Source: Owenia fusiformis
Taxonomy: Eukaryota; Annelida; Polychaeta; Sabellida; Oweniidae
Assembly (NCBI GenBank): GCA_903813345.2
Contig: CAIIXF020000010.1
Coordinates: forward strand, 742,001-806,000
Direction of reading: 5' to 3'
Length of the DNA: 64,000 nucleotides
A program made the translations under genes and the position numbers. The first letter of the stretch is position 1; the number at the start of each line of letters is the position of its first letter. This document shows positions 12,701-24,652 of the stretch, in pieces. The notes beneath the pieces were generated by a model. That model worked only from the letters and a program-made list of their open reading frames with translations, ran no database searches and was not told the DNA's origin.

Positions 12701-15700
12701 CTAATCTGAACACCTCTCAATGTGAACTCGTTTTAGTCCAATTTTTAAGCGTTTTCCATTTTCAAAAAGTTTTAAATATGAACACCTGCCAATACGAACA
12801 GTTTTGACCAGTTCAAGTGGTGTTCAAATTAGACATGTTCTCCTGTACATATTATTACATATGTATACATGTATTGTGTTCCATCAGGAAACATTGTTTG
12901 AAGAAGGAACATTGTTTAAACAAATAGGAAAACAGCTGGCTTAGCTCACAAATATATTTTTTATATAATGCACTAAAAGCACTAATAGCCTATAATAATA
13001 AATTGCATTAAAGATGTGTCTCAGCTGAACAATAACAGGAAGAAGTGAAAGGATCCACTCTGTTGATTCATTGTTCAAAACATCATTAGACCCAATCTTA
13101 GAATATATCTATCTTATTTTATAATTAAGCCAAGCATTCATTTGACGGAGCATCTTATAAAATAGCTTCATCTGCACTCTAATAAAGTTAAAGAGAAACC
13201 TCTGAATGTGATGGTTACAGCCAACCAGAATATGACGTCACAAAAATTTGGGTGATTTTTCATATATGCTGCACTCTTTGTATAATAAGCTAAAATGGTG
13301 AAATAAAAAACATGTTAGAGTTCCCCTTATTGTACAATCATTCTAAAGTGATTTCTTAATTATATAAGACTGAGCTAGACTTATCATCCAGTTTTAGCAC
13401 CATGTGTATTGTACAATGTCTTACATCATATTTCATTTAACAGATCAATGATTCAAATTATTTATCCAGTTCCAGATATTGGACTGATTTTGTAATGCAG
13501 TTAGTCAATAAGTCTCAATTATCACAGATGAGGATGTTTGCTTCGAGAAATGCTACTGCGACTATAAGATAGAATATACCTGTATTGTTAGTTATAGCTA
13601 GTATGGGTATTATGATTCTATTAATCATATGAATAAAGCCTTAATCTAATAGAAATGTTCTTTTTCATAAATCAGAATAATGAACATATTTTTATCATCT
13701 CATCGAACTGAGTTCGGAGGATAGAGAATGGCTCCATACGTTGTATGTCCGTCAGTTCATCCATCCGTCCGGGAAGTGGGGCGATTTGGTTTATATTTGA
13801 TATGTAAATACTCACAAGCATGGCACACTGTCTATTGACACTTTTGCTCGTAGGCGGCCATTTTGTAAAATGGTCACCATTTTCGATAGTGTTATTTTAC
13901 GTTTCTTACAAACTCAAAAAGTTTAACAGTGATTTTGTTGAAATTTTATATGTGCCTTACTGAGAATCATATTACACTTTCTGATGACAATTTGAAAAAG
14001 TAGTAGAGGAAGATTTTGTAGAAATGGCAGTAATGGCTGTTCGATGGGACTTGCATACCTTGGCGTTGCTGTTATCTTGTTTTACCATATTCACCTGATA
14101 TTTTATCATATTCACCTTGGGTCCCTGCATTTTTTGAAATATTTTTCATTTTCAAATACATTAAAAAATGCATTTGTTATAAACATTTTATTTTGTTCAG
14201 TTGTTAATGTCCCTACCATCAATCTGAAATGGATTGATTGCATGTTGTCATGCAGTACAACTTGATTATCAAATTGTTATACCCTCTTTCTTATTTCTCA
14301 ATAACCATTACAGCCTTTGCAGGAACTACCTTCGGGTATTTGCATTCAACTCAGTTCACACATGTCATCTCTACCATTTTGAACTTGCAATATAGGAATC
14401 ATTGTTGTTGTTGTTTTACATTATATTTGTGCTTTGACACTAAATGAATCCATAATAAGAATATTTATAATATTTCAACTGGTATGCTGTATTGCCATCA
14501 TTCTTTTTGAGTTAAACCGATAAACCGTATTCTCTCTAATGAGTGCACATGCAACGTTTTTGATGAATATGATCTCAAGAAAATACTTTGTTAATGAATT
14601 AGTTTGGATTATCTACACAACAAAATATTGATTGATGTTTATATTTAATGTAGAGAAAGAAACACAGGAGCTGTAGCTGTGGAAACCTTAGAAATGACAG
14701 CTAAAAAGATAATCAGCAATATTTTTTCTAAATTTTTGGGATGTGCACTTATTAGAATCTCTCAATATCTTACCCTTTAAAATTTGAATTTGGGAAGCTC
14801 ATTGCATGAAAAGAGAGAATACAGTTATTGATCATTTTGACATTAGTGTTTCTGTCTGGAGAAAATGTTTGTTGAGTAAGAAATTATGTATTGTGATTTC
14901 AGTGCCCCCATCAGTGACTCAGGCCCCAGTCACATCCCAGGATAATGTAACAGTGGCGCCACCTACAACCAGAACACCACCTAGTGGCCAATCATCTGTT
15001 GACACTGCTGAGCTTGTGCTGCACTACATACACATTGCATTCCTCTCAGTGTTCTTAATAGAGGTATGTTTTGTGCTACTTTTCTATGTGAAGTACATTA
15101 ATTGTATTATGTACAGTGCATGTCATATTAAATGTATTTTGTGCAATATGTGGCACATTAAGTGTATTATGTGCCATGTATGGCAAAGTGTATAATGTGC
15201 AGTATATGGTACATTGTGTATTATGTGTAGTTTATGGCACATTCAGTGTGTAATGTGCAATATATGGCACATTAAGTGTATTTTGGGCAATGTATGGTAC
15301 ATTATCTGTAATATGTGCAGTATTTGGCACATTAAGTATATAATGTGAAGTGTATGGCATATTAAGTGTTTTATGTGCAGTATATGGGGTATTATGTGTA
15401 GCATATGGCACATTGAATGTATTATATGTAGTTTATGGAACATTAAGTGAATTATGTGTAGCATATGGCACATTGAATGTATTATATGTAGTTTATGGCA
15501 CATTAAGTGAATTATGTGGAGCATATGGCACATTGAATGTATTACATGTAGTTTATGGCACAATGTGAATTTATATGGCACATTGAATGTATTATATGTA
15601 GTCTATGGCACATTCAGTGAATTAAGTGTAGCATATGGACGGCACATTAAGTGTATGATATGCAGTTTATGGCACATTAAGTGAATTATGTGTAGCATAT

Positions 15701-18700
15701 GACACATTGAATGTATTATATGTAGTTTATGGCACATTCAGTGAATTATGTGTAGCATATGGCACGTTGAATGTATTATATGTAAATTATGGCACATTAA
15801 GTGAATTATGTGGAGCATATGGCACATTGAATGTATTACATGTAGTTTATGGCACAATATGAATTTATATGGCACATTGAATGTATTATATGTAGTTTAT
15901 GGCACATTAAGTGATTTATGTGTAGCATATGGCACGTTGAATGTATTATATGTAGTTTATGGCACATTAAGTGCATTATGTGCATATGGCACATTGAATG
16001 TATTATATGTCATTTATGGCACATTAAGTGCAATTTATGTAGCATATGGCACATTGAATGTATTACATGTAGTTTATGGCACATTAAGTGAATTATGTGT
16101 AGCATATGGCACGTTGAATGTATTATATGTAAATTATGGCACATTAAGTGAATTATGTGTAGCATATGGCACATTGAATGTATTATATGTAGTTTATGGC
16201 ACATTAAGTGCATTATGTGCATATGGCACATTGAATGTATTATATGTCATTTATGGCACATTAAGTGCAATTTATGTAGCATATGGCACATTGAATGTAT
16301 TACATGTAGTTTATGGCACATTAAGTGCATTATATGTAGCATATGGCATATTGAATGTATTATATGTAGTCTATGGCACATTAAGTGCTTTATGTGTAGC
16401 ATATGGCACATTGAATGTATTACATGTAGTTTATGGCACATTAAGTGCATTATATGTAGCATATGGCATATTGAATGTATTATATGTAGTTTATGGCACA
16501 TTAAGTGCATTATATGTAGCATATGGCACATTGAATGTATTATATGTAGTTTATGGCACATTAAGTGAATTATGTGTAGCATATGGCAAATTGAATGTAT
16601 TATATGTAGTTTATGGCACATTAAGTGTATGATATGCAGTGTATTACACATTTTGCTTTGGGTGTGGTGCCTGATCATGTTTTCTTATGTATTTCCAGAT
16701 TATACTGAGGTTGGTCATAAAAGGCAAAGATTTCCTGAAAGATTGCTGGCAGGTCAGGATTTATGTTAAAAAGTTTTATCTATTTTGTACTTAATATTTT
16801 GAAATAATGATTTAGATTCAGCATACAAAGAGGATTTAATAACCTAAAATAAAGTAGCTGTAGCTGTTCACTGCTCAAAATTAGAATCATGTACGTCTGA
16901 TTGACCATTAAAGAGAAGCAGTAAAATATGTGCTAAAAGGAATAATTGTCATAACTGAACGAAAATGAATGCAACACATTCTATAATAAAATACTTTTAC
17001 ATGCCTATTACTGTCATAGCCTCTGTATAAAAGTACTTTATTTTAATAATTGATTTGTAATTCATACTTTTGTAGACATTTGATGCAACTGTTGTCATAG
17101 CAACTTTTGCACTCTACCTGATCTTCACACTAGTGCCATCTATTAACCGAACTGTGAGATACAGCATTGGCTACATCCTGGTTCTTAGGTTATTTAGATG
17201 CACAAGACTCGGGGAAAGTGAGTGTTTTCATTATTTGTGTAATAGTGATGTTATCAACCATCAGATTATGTGACTTCAATGTTACACCTTTTTACGATTC
17301 AATGATGGTTTGTCGTCCAGCAATTACCAACTTTTCCCAAAAATCAAAACATGAACAGAATATTAATGTATATTACTAGGTATAGAAAACCCCATATTGT
17401 TCATTTTACTAGGTATAAAAACCATATTGTTTTATTTTATACTATTGCTAGGTATTAAAAACATATTTTTACATTATTAGGTATAGAAAAACCTATACAG
17501 GTGGAGACACAGCGCATGTTGTTGTCAGAGAGAAGGAAGATGAAAAGAAATGATGACGAAATGTCCTCCATGAAGAAGCAAATCGACCAACAGAAGGTTT
17601 GTTAAATCTTACATATATGGATTATGTATAAAGGGTCTGTTAAATCGTACATATATGGATTATGTATAAAGGGTTTGTTAAATCTTACATATATGGATTA
17701 TGTATAAAGGGTTTGTTAAATCTTACATGTATGGATTATGTATAAAGGGTTTGTTAAATCTTACATATATGGATTATGTATAAAGGGTTTGTTAGATCTT
17801 ACATGTATGGATTATGTATAAAGGGTTTGTTAAATCTTGTTTGTATGGATTATGTATGAAGGGTTTGTTAAATCTTGCATGTATGGATTATGTATAAAGG
17901 GTTTGTTAAATCTTACATGTATGGATTATGTATAAAGGGTTTGTTAAATCTTACATGTATGGATTATGTATAAAGGGTTTGTTAAATCTTACATGTATGG
18001 ATTATGTATAAAGGGTTTGTTAAATCTTACATGTATGGATTATGTATAAAGGGTTTGTTAAATCTTACATGTATGGATTATGTATAAAGGGTTTGTTAAA
18101 TCTTACATGTATGGATTATGTATAAAGGGTTTGTTAAATCTTACATGTATGGATTATGTATAAAGGTTTTGTAAAATCATTCTTGTATATATGAATGGGA
18201 GCCAATTATGTTTTAAGAATCCAAGGTGTTGAGACTTATTTGAACGTAAGCAAGCCTTCTTAAACTTCCACCAATGCGAACATCAGCTCTGACCTCGTGA
18301 ACTATGCTCCTTGCATAGTCTATCCAATAAACCCTTGTAAACTTATAATGTTATCTTACAGAGAGCACTTGATGACCTGAGAAGTAGACTAGATGAGAGT
18401 GGTCTCCCAAGTAGACAGAGTGAAGTTTCTCTCAAAGGTCTAGGAGATGCCTCTAGTATAGACTCCCCATCTAGGCAAATCACAACTATAGCCACACAAA
18501 CAGGTGGGTCTAAATGGTTAGAGGCCACACAGCAGGTTAAATTGTTCTGAAGCATTTTAACAAAAAAGGCTTGGTGAGGGAGGATTTTTGAGTTGTTACA
18601 AAGGCACAAAATCCTTATTACTTGTTTTTTGTCAAAAAGCTTCATAACCAAGCAACTTAACTCTGCTGCATATTGATTAACAACATTAATTTAAGTCTAT

Positions 18701-21700
18701 CCCCATTGGAAAGCTACAGTTAAGTTTGAATATTAATTTGAATAAGATGAATACCTGTGTAATGGCAACACTCATTCCATTTCTGGCTCACATATAACAA
18801 GCTTACTAGCCCCTTATTTTAAGTTTACAACTTACGTTTTGGTTTTCAGATTTAAGGAGACCTTATTTCAACTATTTTCCTTGTACATGGAATAATTTTA
18901 CACATTCAAGTTCTCTTAGAATGTTAAGTGTACCATCCTATAATCACTTTATGACTGTTCTTTGCATATGCCCCTTTTGTCATTGTATATTATGTGGATT
19001 TTGTTTCAGTTGAGAATATAGAAGAAATGTACCAGCAAATAGAGGAGTCCTCATCCATAGCCATTTTGGATGCTATAGTTGATCAGTTCTCCTCACCTCC
19101 TGTTGTGCCCAATAATAAAGACCCTCTTGTTGAAGAAATCAAGGATAAAAAGGCACCTGGTATGTTATACATGTTTAGTCAAAGTATCATCACATAATAT
19201 CAATTTAATATTGCTTTCCCATACTTCATAAGAATAGGGCACTTGGGGTGAGCACTTGCTCATGGATATGGTCAATATCCACTTATGGATAAAAATGATA
19301 TCCCTCAAAATATGTAGGAAAGCCTCTCTGTTTCATATTACTTGAATACTCAGAGCATCAACTTGAAGTAGGAGTATTTTTGAGATTAATAATTTTCATA
19401 TCGTTTACATATATACAAATATTGATGATACAATTCTATTCTAATGTTATAAATTCGATTGTTCAGAAGCCTAGATCAATCAACTGAATTCATAATAGAT
19501 GTGATGGTGTAATTATAACTTTTGCATTTTTGTTCTAGAACTGCCAAGCAATTATGAAGATAGTTTTGACTCTGGTAAATATTCCTACGTGAATCCCTGC
19601 TTTGACAATGAGGAAACCCCAAATATTCCCACCCCTCCTGTTGAAGGCAATATCAGTGCACACATTGAACAAAAGGACACCAAAACAGAGGACCATGTTG
19701 CTGATGCTGCGAAGTCCACCAATAATGAGCCTAATGAGGAAAATAGACCTCAAAGCTCCAAGAAAGATGTCCAGAATGTACTAACAGAGTCCAACAATGC
19801 TGATTTGACCCCTTCTGCTTCTAAACAGGTTTGTTTCCTTATTATGTCATCGCACTAAGAGGGTATTGTTATGGCAACCATTTTTTGTGACTGGTGTTTG
19901 GCATTTAGCGTTTTTGTTCTCACTTTAAGGTAGTTCTTATTATTTTATGTTTGTCAGTTGGGCCATTTATATCCATTGGAGTAAAACATGTTTGAGGGAG
20001 AATGGTAGTACACTACATGCCCATATTTGGTCATTTTGGTTACAATGAGTTTTCTGAGTTATAAATGGCAGGTCATAATTTTCTGTAGTTACAATGACAC
20101 TCATAAACATATACAAATGTACTCAAAAAATAAGAAAAAATAAAAATTAATTCAAATGGGTTCATTTTCGAAATCCTGTAAAAACAATCACATTTTCAAA
20201 CCTCCACTTGTTTTTTTTCTTTTAAAATAAATGAGAGTTTATTAAGTGTAACCCCTAGTTTCACATACATACAACCAACTATTTTTCCCTTATTTGGTAA
20301 TATAGGAATACAATGCTGTGAATGGTGAAACTGCAAGAGAAAGCACTGAGAGTATACAGTCAAATACATGCAACTAATTTCCCTTATTTGGTAATATAGG
20401 AAGACAATGCTGTGAATGGTGAAGCTGCAAGAGAAAGCACTGAGAGTATACAGTCAAATACATGCAACTAATTTCCCTTATTTGGTAATATAGGAAGACA
20501 ATGCTGTGAATGGTGAAGCTGCAAGAGAAAGCACTGAGAGTATACAGTCAAATACATGCAACTAATTTCCCTTATTTGGTAATATAGGAAGACAATGCTG
20601 TGAATGGTGAAGCTGCAAGAGAAAGCACTGAGAGTATACTGTCATATATTTCAACTAATTTCCCTTATTTGGTAATATAGGAAGACAATGCTGTGAATGG
20701 TGAAACTGCAAGAGAAAGCACTGAGAGAATACAGTCATAAATTGCAACTAATTTCCCTTATTTTGTAATATAGGAAGACAATGCTGTGAATGGTGAAACT
20801 GCAAGAGAAAGCACTGAGAGTATACAGTCATATATATGCAACTAATTTCCCTTATTTGGTAATATAGGAAGACAATGCTGTGAATGGTGAAACTGCAAGA
20901 GAAAGCACTGAGAGAATACAGTCAAATACATGCAACTAATTTCCCTTATTTGGTAATATAGGAAGACAATGCTGTGAAAGGTGAAGCTGCAAGAGAAGGC
21001 ACTGAGAGAATACAGTCAAATACATGCAACTTATTTCCCTTATTTGGTAATATAGGAAGACAATGCTGTGAATGGTGAAACTGCAAGAGAAAGCACTGAG
21101 AGTATACAGTCAAATACATGCAACTAATTTCCCTTATTTGGTAATATAGGAAGACAATGCTGTGAATGGTGAAGATGCAAGAGAAAGCACTGAGAGTATA
21201 CAGTCATATATTGCAACTAATTTCCCTTATTTGGTAATATAGGAAGACAATGCTGTGAATGGTGAAACTGCAAGAGAAAGCACTGAGAGAATACAGTCAT
21301 AAATTGCAACATATTTCCCTTATTTTGTAATATAGGAAGACAATGCTGTGAATGGTGAAACTGCAAGAGAAAGCACTGAGAGTATACAGTCATATATATG
21401 CAACTAATTTCCCTTATTTGGTAATATAGGAAGACAATGCTGTGAATGGTGAAACTGCAAGAGAAAGCACTGAGAGAATACAGTCAAATACATGCAACTA
21501 ATTTCCCTTATTTGGTAATATAGGAAGACAATGCTGTGAAAGGTGAAGCTGCAAGAGAAGGCACTGAGAGAATACAATCATATATATGCAACTAATTTCC
21601 CTTATTTGGTAATATAGGAAGACAATGCTGTGAAAGGTGAAGCTGCAAGAGAAAGCACTGAGAGTATACAGTCATATATATGCAACTAATTTCCCTTATT

Positions 21701-24652
21701 TGGTAATATAGGAAGACAATGCTGTGAATGGTGAAACTGCAAGAGAAAGCACTGAGAGTATACAGTCATATATATGCAACTAATTTCCCTTATTTGGTAA
21801 TATAGGAAGACAATGCTGTGAATGGTGAAACTGCAAGAGAAAGCACTGAGAGAATACAGTCATAAATTGCAACTAATTTCCCTTATTTTGTAATATAGGA
21901 AGACAATGCTGTGAATGGTGAAACTGCAAGAGAAAGCACTGAGAGTATACAGTCATATATATGCAACTAATTTCCCTTATTTGGTAATATAGGAAGACAA
22001 TGCTGTGAATGGTGAAACTGCAAGAGAAAGCACTGAGAGAATACAGTCAAATACATGCAACTAATTTCCCTTATTTGGTAATATAGGAAGACAATGCTGT
22101 GAATGGTGAAGCTGCAAGAGAAAGCACTGAGAGTATACAGTCATATATATGCAACTAATTTCCCTTATTTGGTAATATAGGAAGACAATGCTGTGAAAGG
22201 TGAAGCTGCAAGAGAAAGCACTGAGAGTATACAGTCATATATATGCAACTAATTTCCCTTATTTTGTAATATAGGAAGACAATGCTGTGAATGGTGAAAC
22301 TGCAAGAGAAAGCACTGAGAGTATACAGTCATATATATGCAACTAATTTCCCTTATTTGGTAATATAGGAAGACAATGCTGTGAATGGTGAAACTGCAAG
22401 AGAAAGCACTGAGAGAATACAGTCATAAATTGCAACTAATTTCCCTTATTTTGTAATATAGGAAGACAATGCTGTGAATGGTGAAACTGCAAGAGAAAGC
22501 ACTGAGAGTATACAGTCATATATATGCAACTAATTTCCCTTATTTGGTAATATAGGAAGACAATGCTGTGAATGGTGAAACTGCAAGAGAAAGCACTGAG
22601 AGAATACAGTCAAATACATGCAACTAATTTCCCTTATTTGGTAATATAGGAAGACAATGCTGTGAAAGGTGAAGCTGCAAGAGAAGGCACTGAGAGAATA
22701 CAGTCAAATACATGCAACTAATTTCCCTTATTTGGTAATATAGGAAGACAATGCTGTGAATGGTGAAGCTGCAAGAGAAAGCACTGAGAGTATGCAGTCA
22801 TATATTGCAACTAATTTCCCTTATTTTGTAATATAGGAAGACAATGCTGTGAATGGTGAAACTGCAAGAGAAAGCACTGAGAGTATACAGTCAAATACAT
22901 GCAACTAATTTCCCTTATTTGGTAATATAGGAAGACAATGCTGTGAATGGTGAAACTGCAAGAGAAAGCACTGAGAGTATACAGTCAAATACATGCAACT
23001 AATTTCCCTTATTTGGTAATATAGGAAGACAATGCTGTGAAAGGTGAAGCTGCAAGAGAAAGCACTGAGAGAATACAGTCAAATACATGCAACTAATTTC
23101 CCTTATTTGGTAATATAGGAAGGCAATGCTGTGAATGGTGAAGCTGCAAGAGAAAGCACTGAGAGTATGCAGTCATATATTGCAACTAATTTCCCTTATT
23201 TTGTAATATAGGAAGACAATGCTGTGAATGGTGAAGCTGCAAGAGAAAGCACTGAGAGTATACAGTCAAATACATGCAACTAATTTCCCTTATTTGGTAA
23301 TATAGGAAGACAATGCTGTGAATGGTGAAACTGCAAGAGAAAGCACTGAGAGAATACAGTCATATACATGCAACTAATTTCCCTTATTTGGTAATATAGG
23401 AAGACGATGCTGTGAATGGTGAAGCTGCAAGAGAAAGCACTGAGAGTATACAGTCATATATTGCAACTAATTTCCCTTATTTGGTAATATAGGAAGACGA
23501 TGCTGTGAATGGTGAAACTGCAAGAGAAAGCACTGAGAGTATACAGTCACAACTGACAAGCATCAGAGATTTGGTGGACCAACAGACACTCAATGAGATA
23601 CAGAAAAACATGGGAGATGACACTAAATATTTCAAGGTTAGTACAATCATTCATAATACTAGAGTGTTTCTTTTAAATTGTCTATTATCATTCTTCTCAA
23701 ACATTGTTATAATGTAGTTAAATGGCAATGATGACTTGCTGGTAAATCTACTATTTGTCTTTTAACATTGAAGGCCAATATTTATCATTCCCACTTGCTG
23801 ATCAAGTTGTATATATTTCCAGGAGGGGGTTCCTACTACATCATTGTAATGTTTAGACCTATACAGGCACCAAAAGCATGTGTGCCTAGGGTGCCTCGGC
23901 TGAAATTCTTGCTTTACTACTCTAGTCTGCTCTCAGAACTGCCAGTGCTTTAGCGAAAATAAGGAAGAAAATGATTATGTCTCAGCTATGAAAAACGATA
24001 AGAAATATCATTTTATTTTAAATCGGTAATCAGTAGATTTTGTATTTCAAGCTTATGCAATTATATAAGGGATGATGTCATCAACTACTTTAATCACAAG
24101 TCCAGTCAAACCACAATCAGTTCATCCTTGTATAGTTGGTAAAGAGAGGCAGAGCATTGTGTGCTAGATTTATTACTCTAGGAGGATATATATTTCCTAT
24201 TTAGTATGGTGTTCAACAGCATTACTAGGGTTAGGACCATATCAATATCACAGTTCCATTTATTTAAGAAAAAAAATATAGCAAAGACATATATTCCAAA
24301 CTTATCAAAAACATAATCTTTTCACTCAAGTGCATAATTTAATAGATTTTTTATTAGATGCAAGTGTCACATTTGTAACACACTAGCACTTTAAATATGA
24401 ACGCTATCACATTTGTAACACATTAACACTTTAAATATGAATGCTGGACATTCATTCACTTTGTGCAATTTAGGAGAGTATTGGAGAATTGGAAACAGGC
24501 TTTCAAATTACATTTTGTATTTTACATATACATATTTACAAATTGAGATCTTCAAAAACCAGGGTAGCATTATGGTCTCTACAAGAGAGGGAATGCCCTA
24601 TGATTCATTGTTCACCAGTATGAATTCTGGGATTTCTCCTCTTGGTCTCTAA
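6797..24652 (+). CDS. voltage-sensor domain protein, Hv1 proton channel / TMEM266 family
   Basis: Exons: 6797-6921, 14903-15063, 16699-16752, 17076-17217, 17481-17596, 18362-18503, 19010-19159, 19539-19828, 23493-23636 and, less surely, 24563-24652 with stop. All phases agree. From the ATG at 6807 this gives about 467 aa; more N-terminal exons may exist. S1 (ICLVVIDLLL) keeps the Asp that is the selectivity residue in Hv1 (human D112). A Thr/Pro-rich S1-S2 loop has an NVT glycosylation site. S2 (HYIHIAFLSVFLIEIILRL) keeps the Glu, S3 keeps FDA, and S4 is RLFRCTR, the RxxRxxR pattern. A charged coiled coil follows (LLSERRKMKRNDDEM...). Differences from human Hv1: the second S3 Asp is Tyr and the S1 Glu is Leu. 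The acidic tail of about 270 residues is much longer than Hv1's and recalls TMEM266. Proton conduction is inferred, not shown. Confidence 0.85.
6808..7368 (+). repeat. four tandem copies of the S1 exon (149-bp unit)
   Basis: Exon ends occur at 6921, 7070, 7219 and 7368, exactly 149 bp apart. Copy 1 alone has a good acceptor (TTTTCTCTTCAG before 6797). Copies 1-3 keep the donor GTAAGG and encode the same S1 helix, with only silent changes between GHMC and VIQ. Copy 4 has TGA at 7302-7304 inside S1 and a changed donor (GTGTGG). Upstream of copies 2-4 the only AG follows TGTGTGATAG, which lacks a pyrimidine tract. Each unit thus holds most of the exon, its donor and about 40 bp of intron. Confidence 0.9.
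8914..9061. mobile_element. pogo/Tigger-like MITE copy
   Basis: The left end AGTAAAACCTGTCTAATCTG and the right end CGTTTTACTG are inverted, and TA lies outside the right end. Internal TCTGAAC and GTTCAGATTAG blocks match the other copies in this window. About 148 bp, with no coding capacity. Confidence 0.6.
10464..10860. mobile_element. MITE with TA target duplication
   Basis: Terminal inverted repeats of about 27 bp: CTGTAGATTGAGTTAATTTG on the left, and the right end closes AACCAAATCTACAG. The two differ by a few bases. TA flanks both sides (10462-10463 and 10861-10862). The inside is rich in GCCAAAT/ATTTGGC words. Consistent with a non-autonomous Tc1/mariner-type element of 397 bp. Confidence 0.75.
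11160..11243. mobile_element. pogo-like MITE, right-end fragment
   Basis: AATGTGAACACCTCCTAATC followed by AGACAGGCTTTACTG and then TA matches the right half of the family seen at 12672-12845. A matching left-type block (AACCTGTCTTATCTGAACAC) lies at about 10303-10322, so the original element may be interrupted or rearranged. Confidence 0.45.
12672..12845. mobile_element. pogo/Tigger-like MITE copy, 174 bp
   Basis: TA then CAGTAAAACCTGTATATCCG at the left; the right end is a diverged inverted copy ending CTCCTG then TA. Inside are repeated GAACACCT words in both orientations at about 17-bp spacing. The CAGT ends, TA target and spaced GAACACC words are typical of pogo/Tigger-type elements; the family assignment is by motif only. 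Confidence 0.65.
15095..16645 (+). repeat. 60-bp minisatellite filling the S2-S3 intron
   Basis: About 25 copies of a 60-bp unit made of two similar 30-bp halves, one with TATGGCACATTAAGTG and one with TATGGCACATTGAATG, each followed by a TTATRTGTAG-like stretch. It starts about 30 bp after the donor at 15064 and ends about 55 bp before the acceptor of the 16699 exon, so it makes up nearly the whole intron. Because 60 is a multiple of three it produces long open frames on both strands (up to 274 codons), which are artefacts. Confidence 0.95.
17590..18170 (+). repeat. 38-bp minisatellite beginning at an exon donor site
   Basis: About 15 copies of a 38-bp unit beginning GGTTTGTTAAATCTTACATG. 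The first copy starts at the exon boundary, CAGAAG|GTTTGT at 17591-17602. Later copies read ATAAAGGGTTTGTTAAATC and therefore repeat a donor-like AAGGGTTTGT. Copies near the end are almost identical, while earlier ones vary (ACATATATGG, TTGTATGG). No coding role. Confidence 0.95.
20284..23512 (+). repeat. 35-copy array of a splice acceptor plus exon start
   Basis: Units of 93-94 bp. Each has a branch-point-like CTAAT, a pyrimidine-rich TTTCCCTTATTT, the acceptor GGTAATATAG, and 57 nt of exon (19 codons: EDNAVNGETARESTESIQS or close variants). Thirty-five acceptors start exons at 20306, 20400, 20494, 20588, 20681 and so on to 23400 and 23493. Only the last copy continues into unique coding sequence (QLTSIRDLVDQQ...) and reaches the donor at 23637. 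From every other acceptor the frame meets a stop within the same unit: TAA in the CAACTAA word, TAA in the CATAAATTG variant, or TAG at the next acceptor. Copies differ by few substitutions (AAT/AAA for Asn/Lys, ACT/GCT for Thr/Ala, TAT/AAT). Confidence 0.97.

Larger units (their letters stand above)
6922..14902 (+). other. first identified intron of the voltage-sensor gene
   Basis: About 8 kb with no supported exon. It holds three extra copies of the S1 exon, pogo-like fragments (8.9, 10.3, 11.2 and 12.7 kb), a TA-flanked MITE at 10464-10860, and a segment at about 11865-12010 that resembles 35165-35310 (shared TCAAAATATAT and ATATTTCATCAAG blocks), so it is dispersed. CATCCATCCGTCCG-type sequence lies near 13760. 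Short open frames near 14.0-14.4 kb show no splice-consistent coding signal. Confidence 0.5.

Noticed and set aside
15808-16632. 274-codon open frame and its antisense partners
   Set aside because: They result from a 60-bp tandem repeat whose length is a multiple of three, inside an intron.
20284-23512. CRISPR-like regular array
   Set aside because: Units are contiguous near-identical copies with no unique spacers, and the context is a spliced animal gene.
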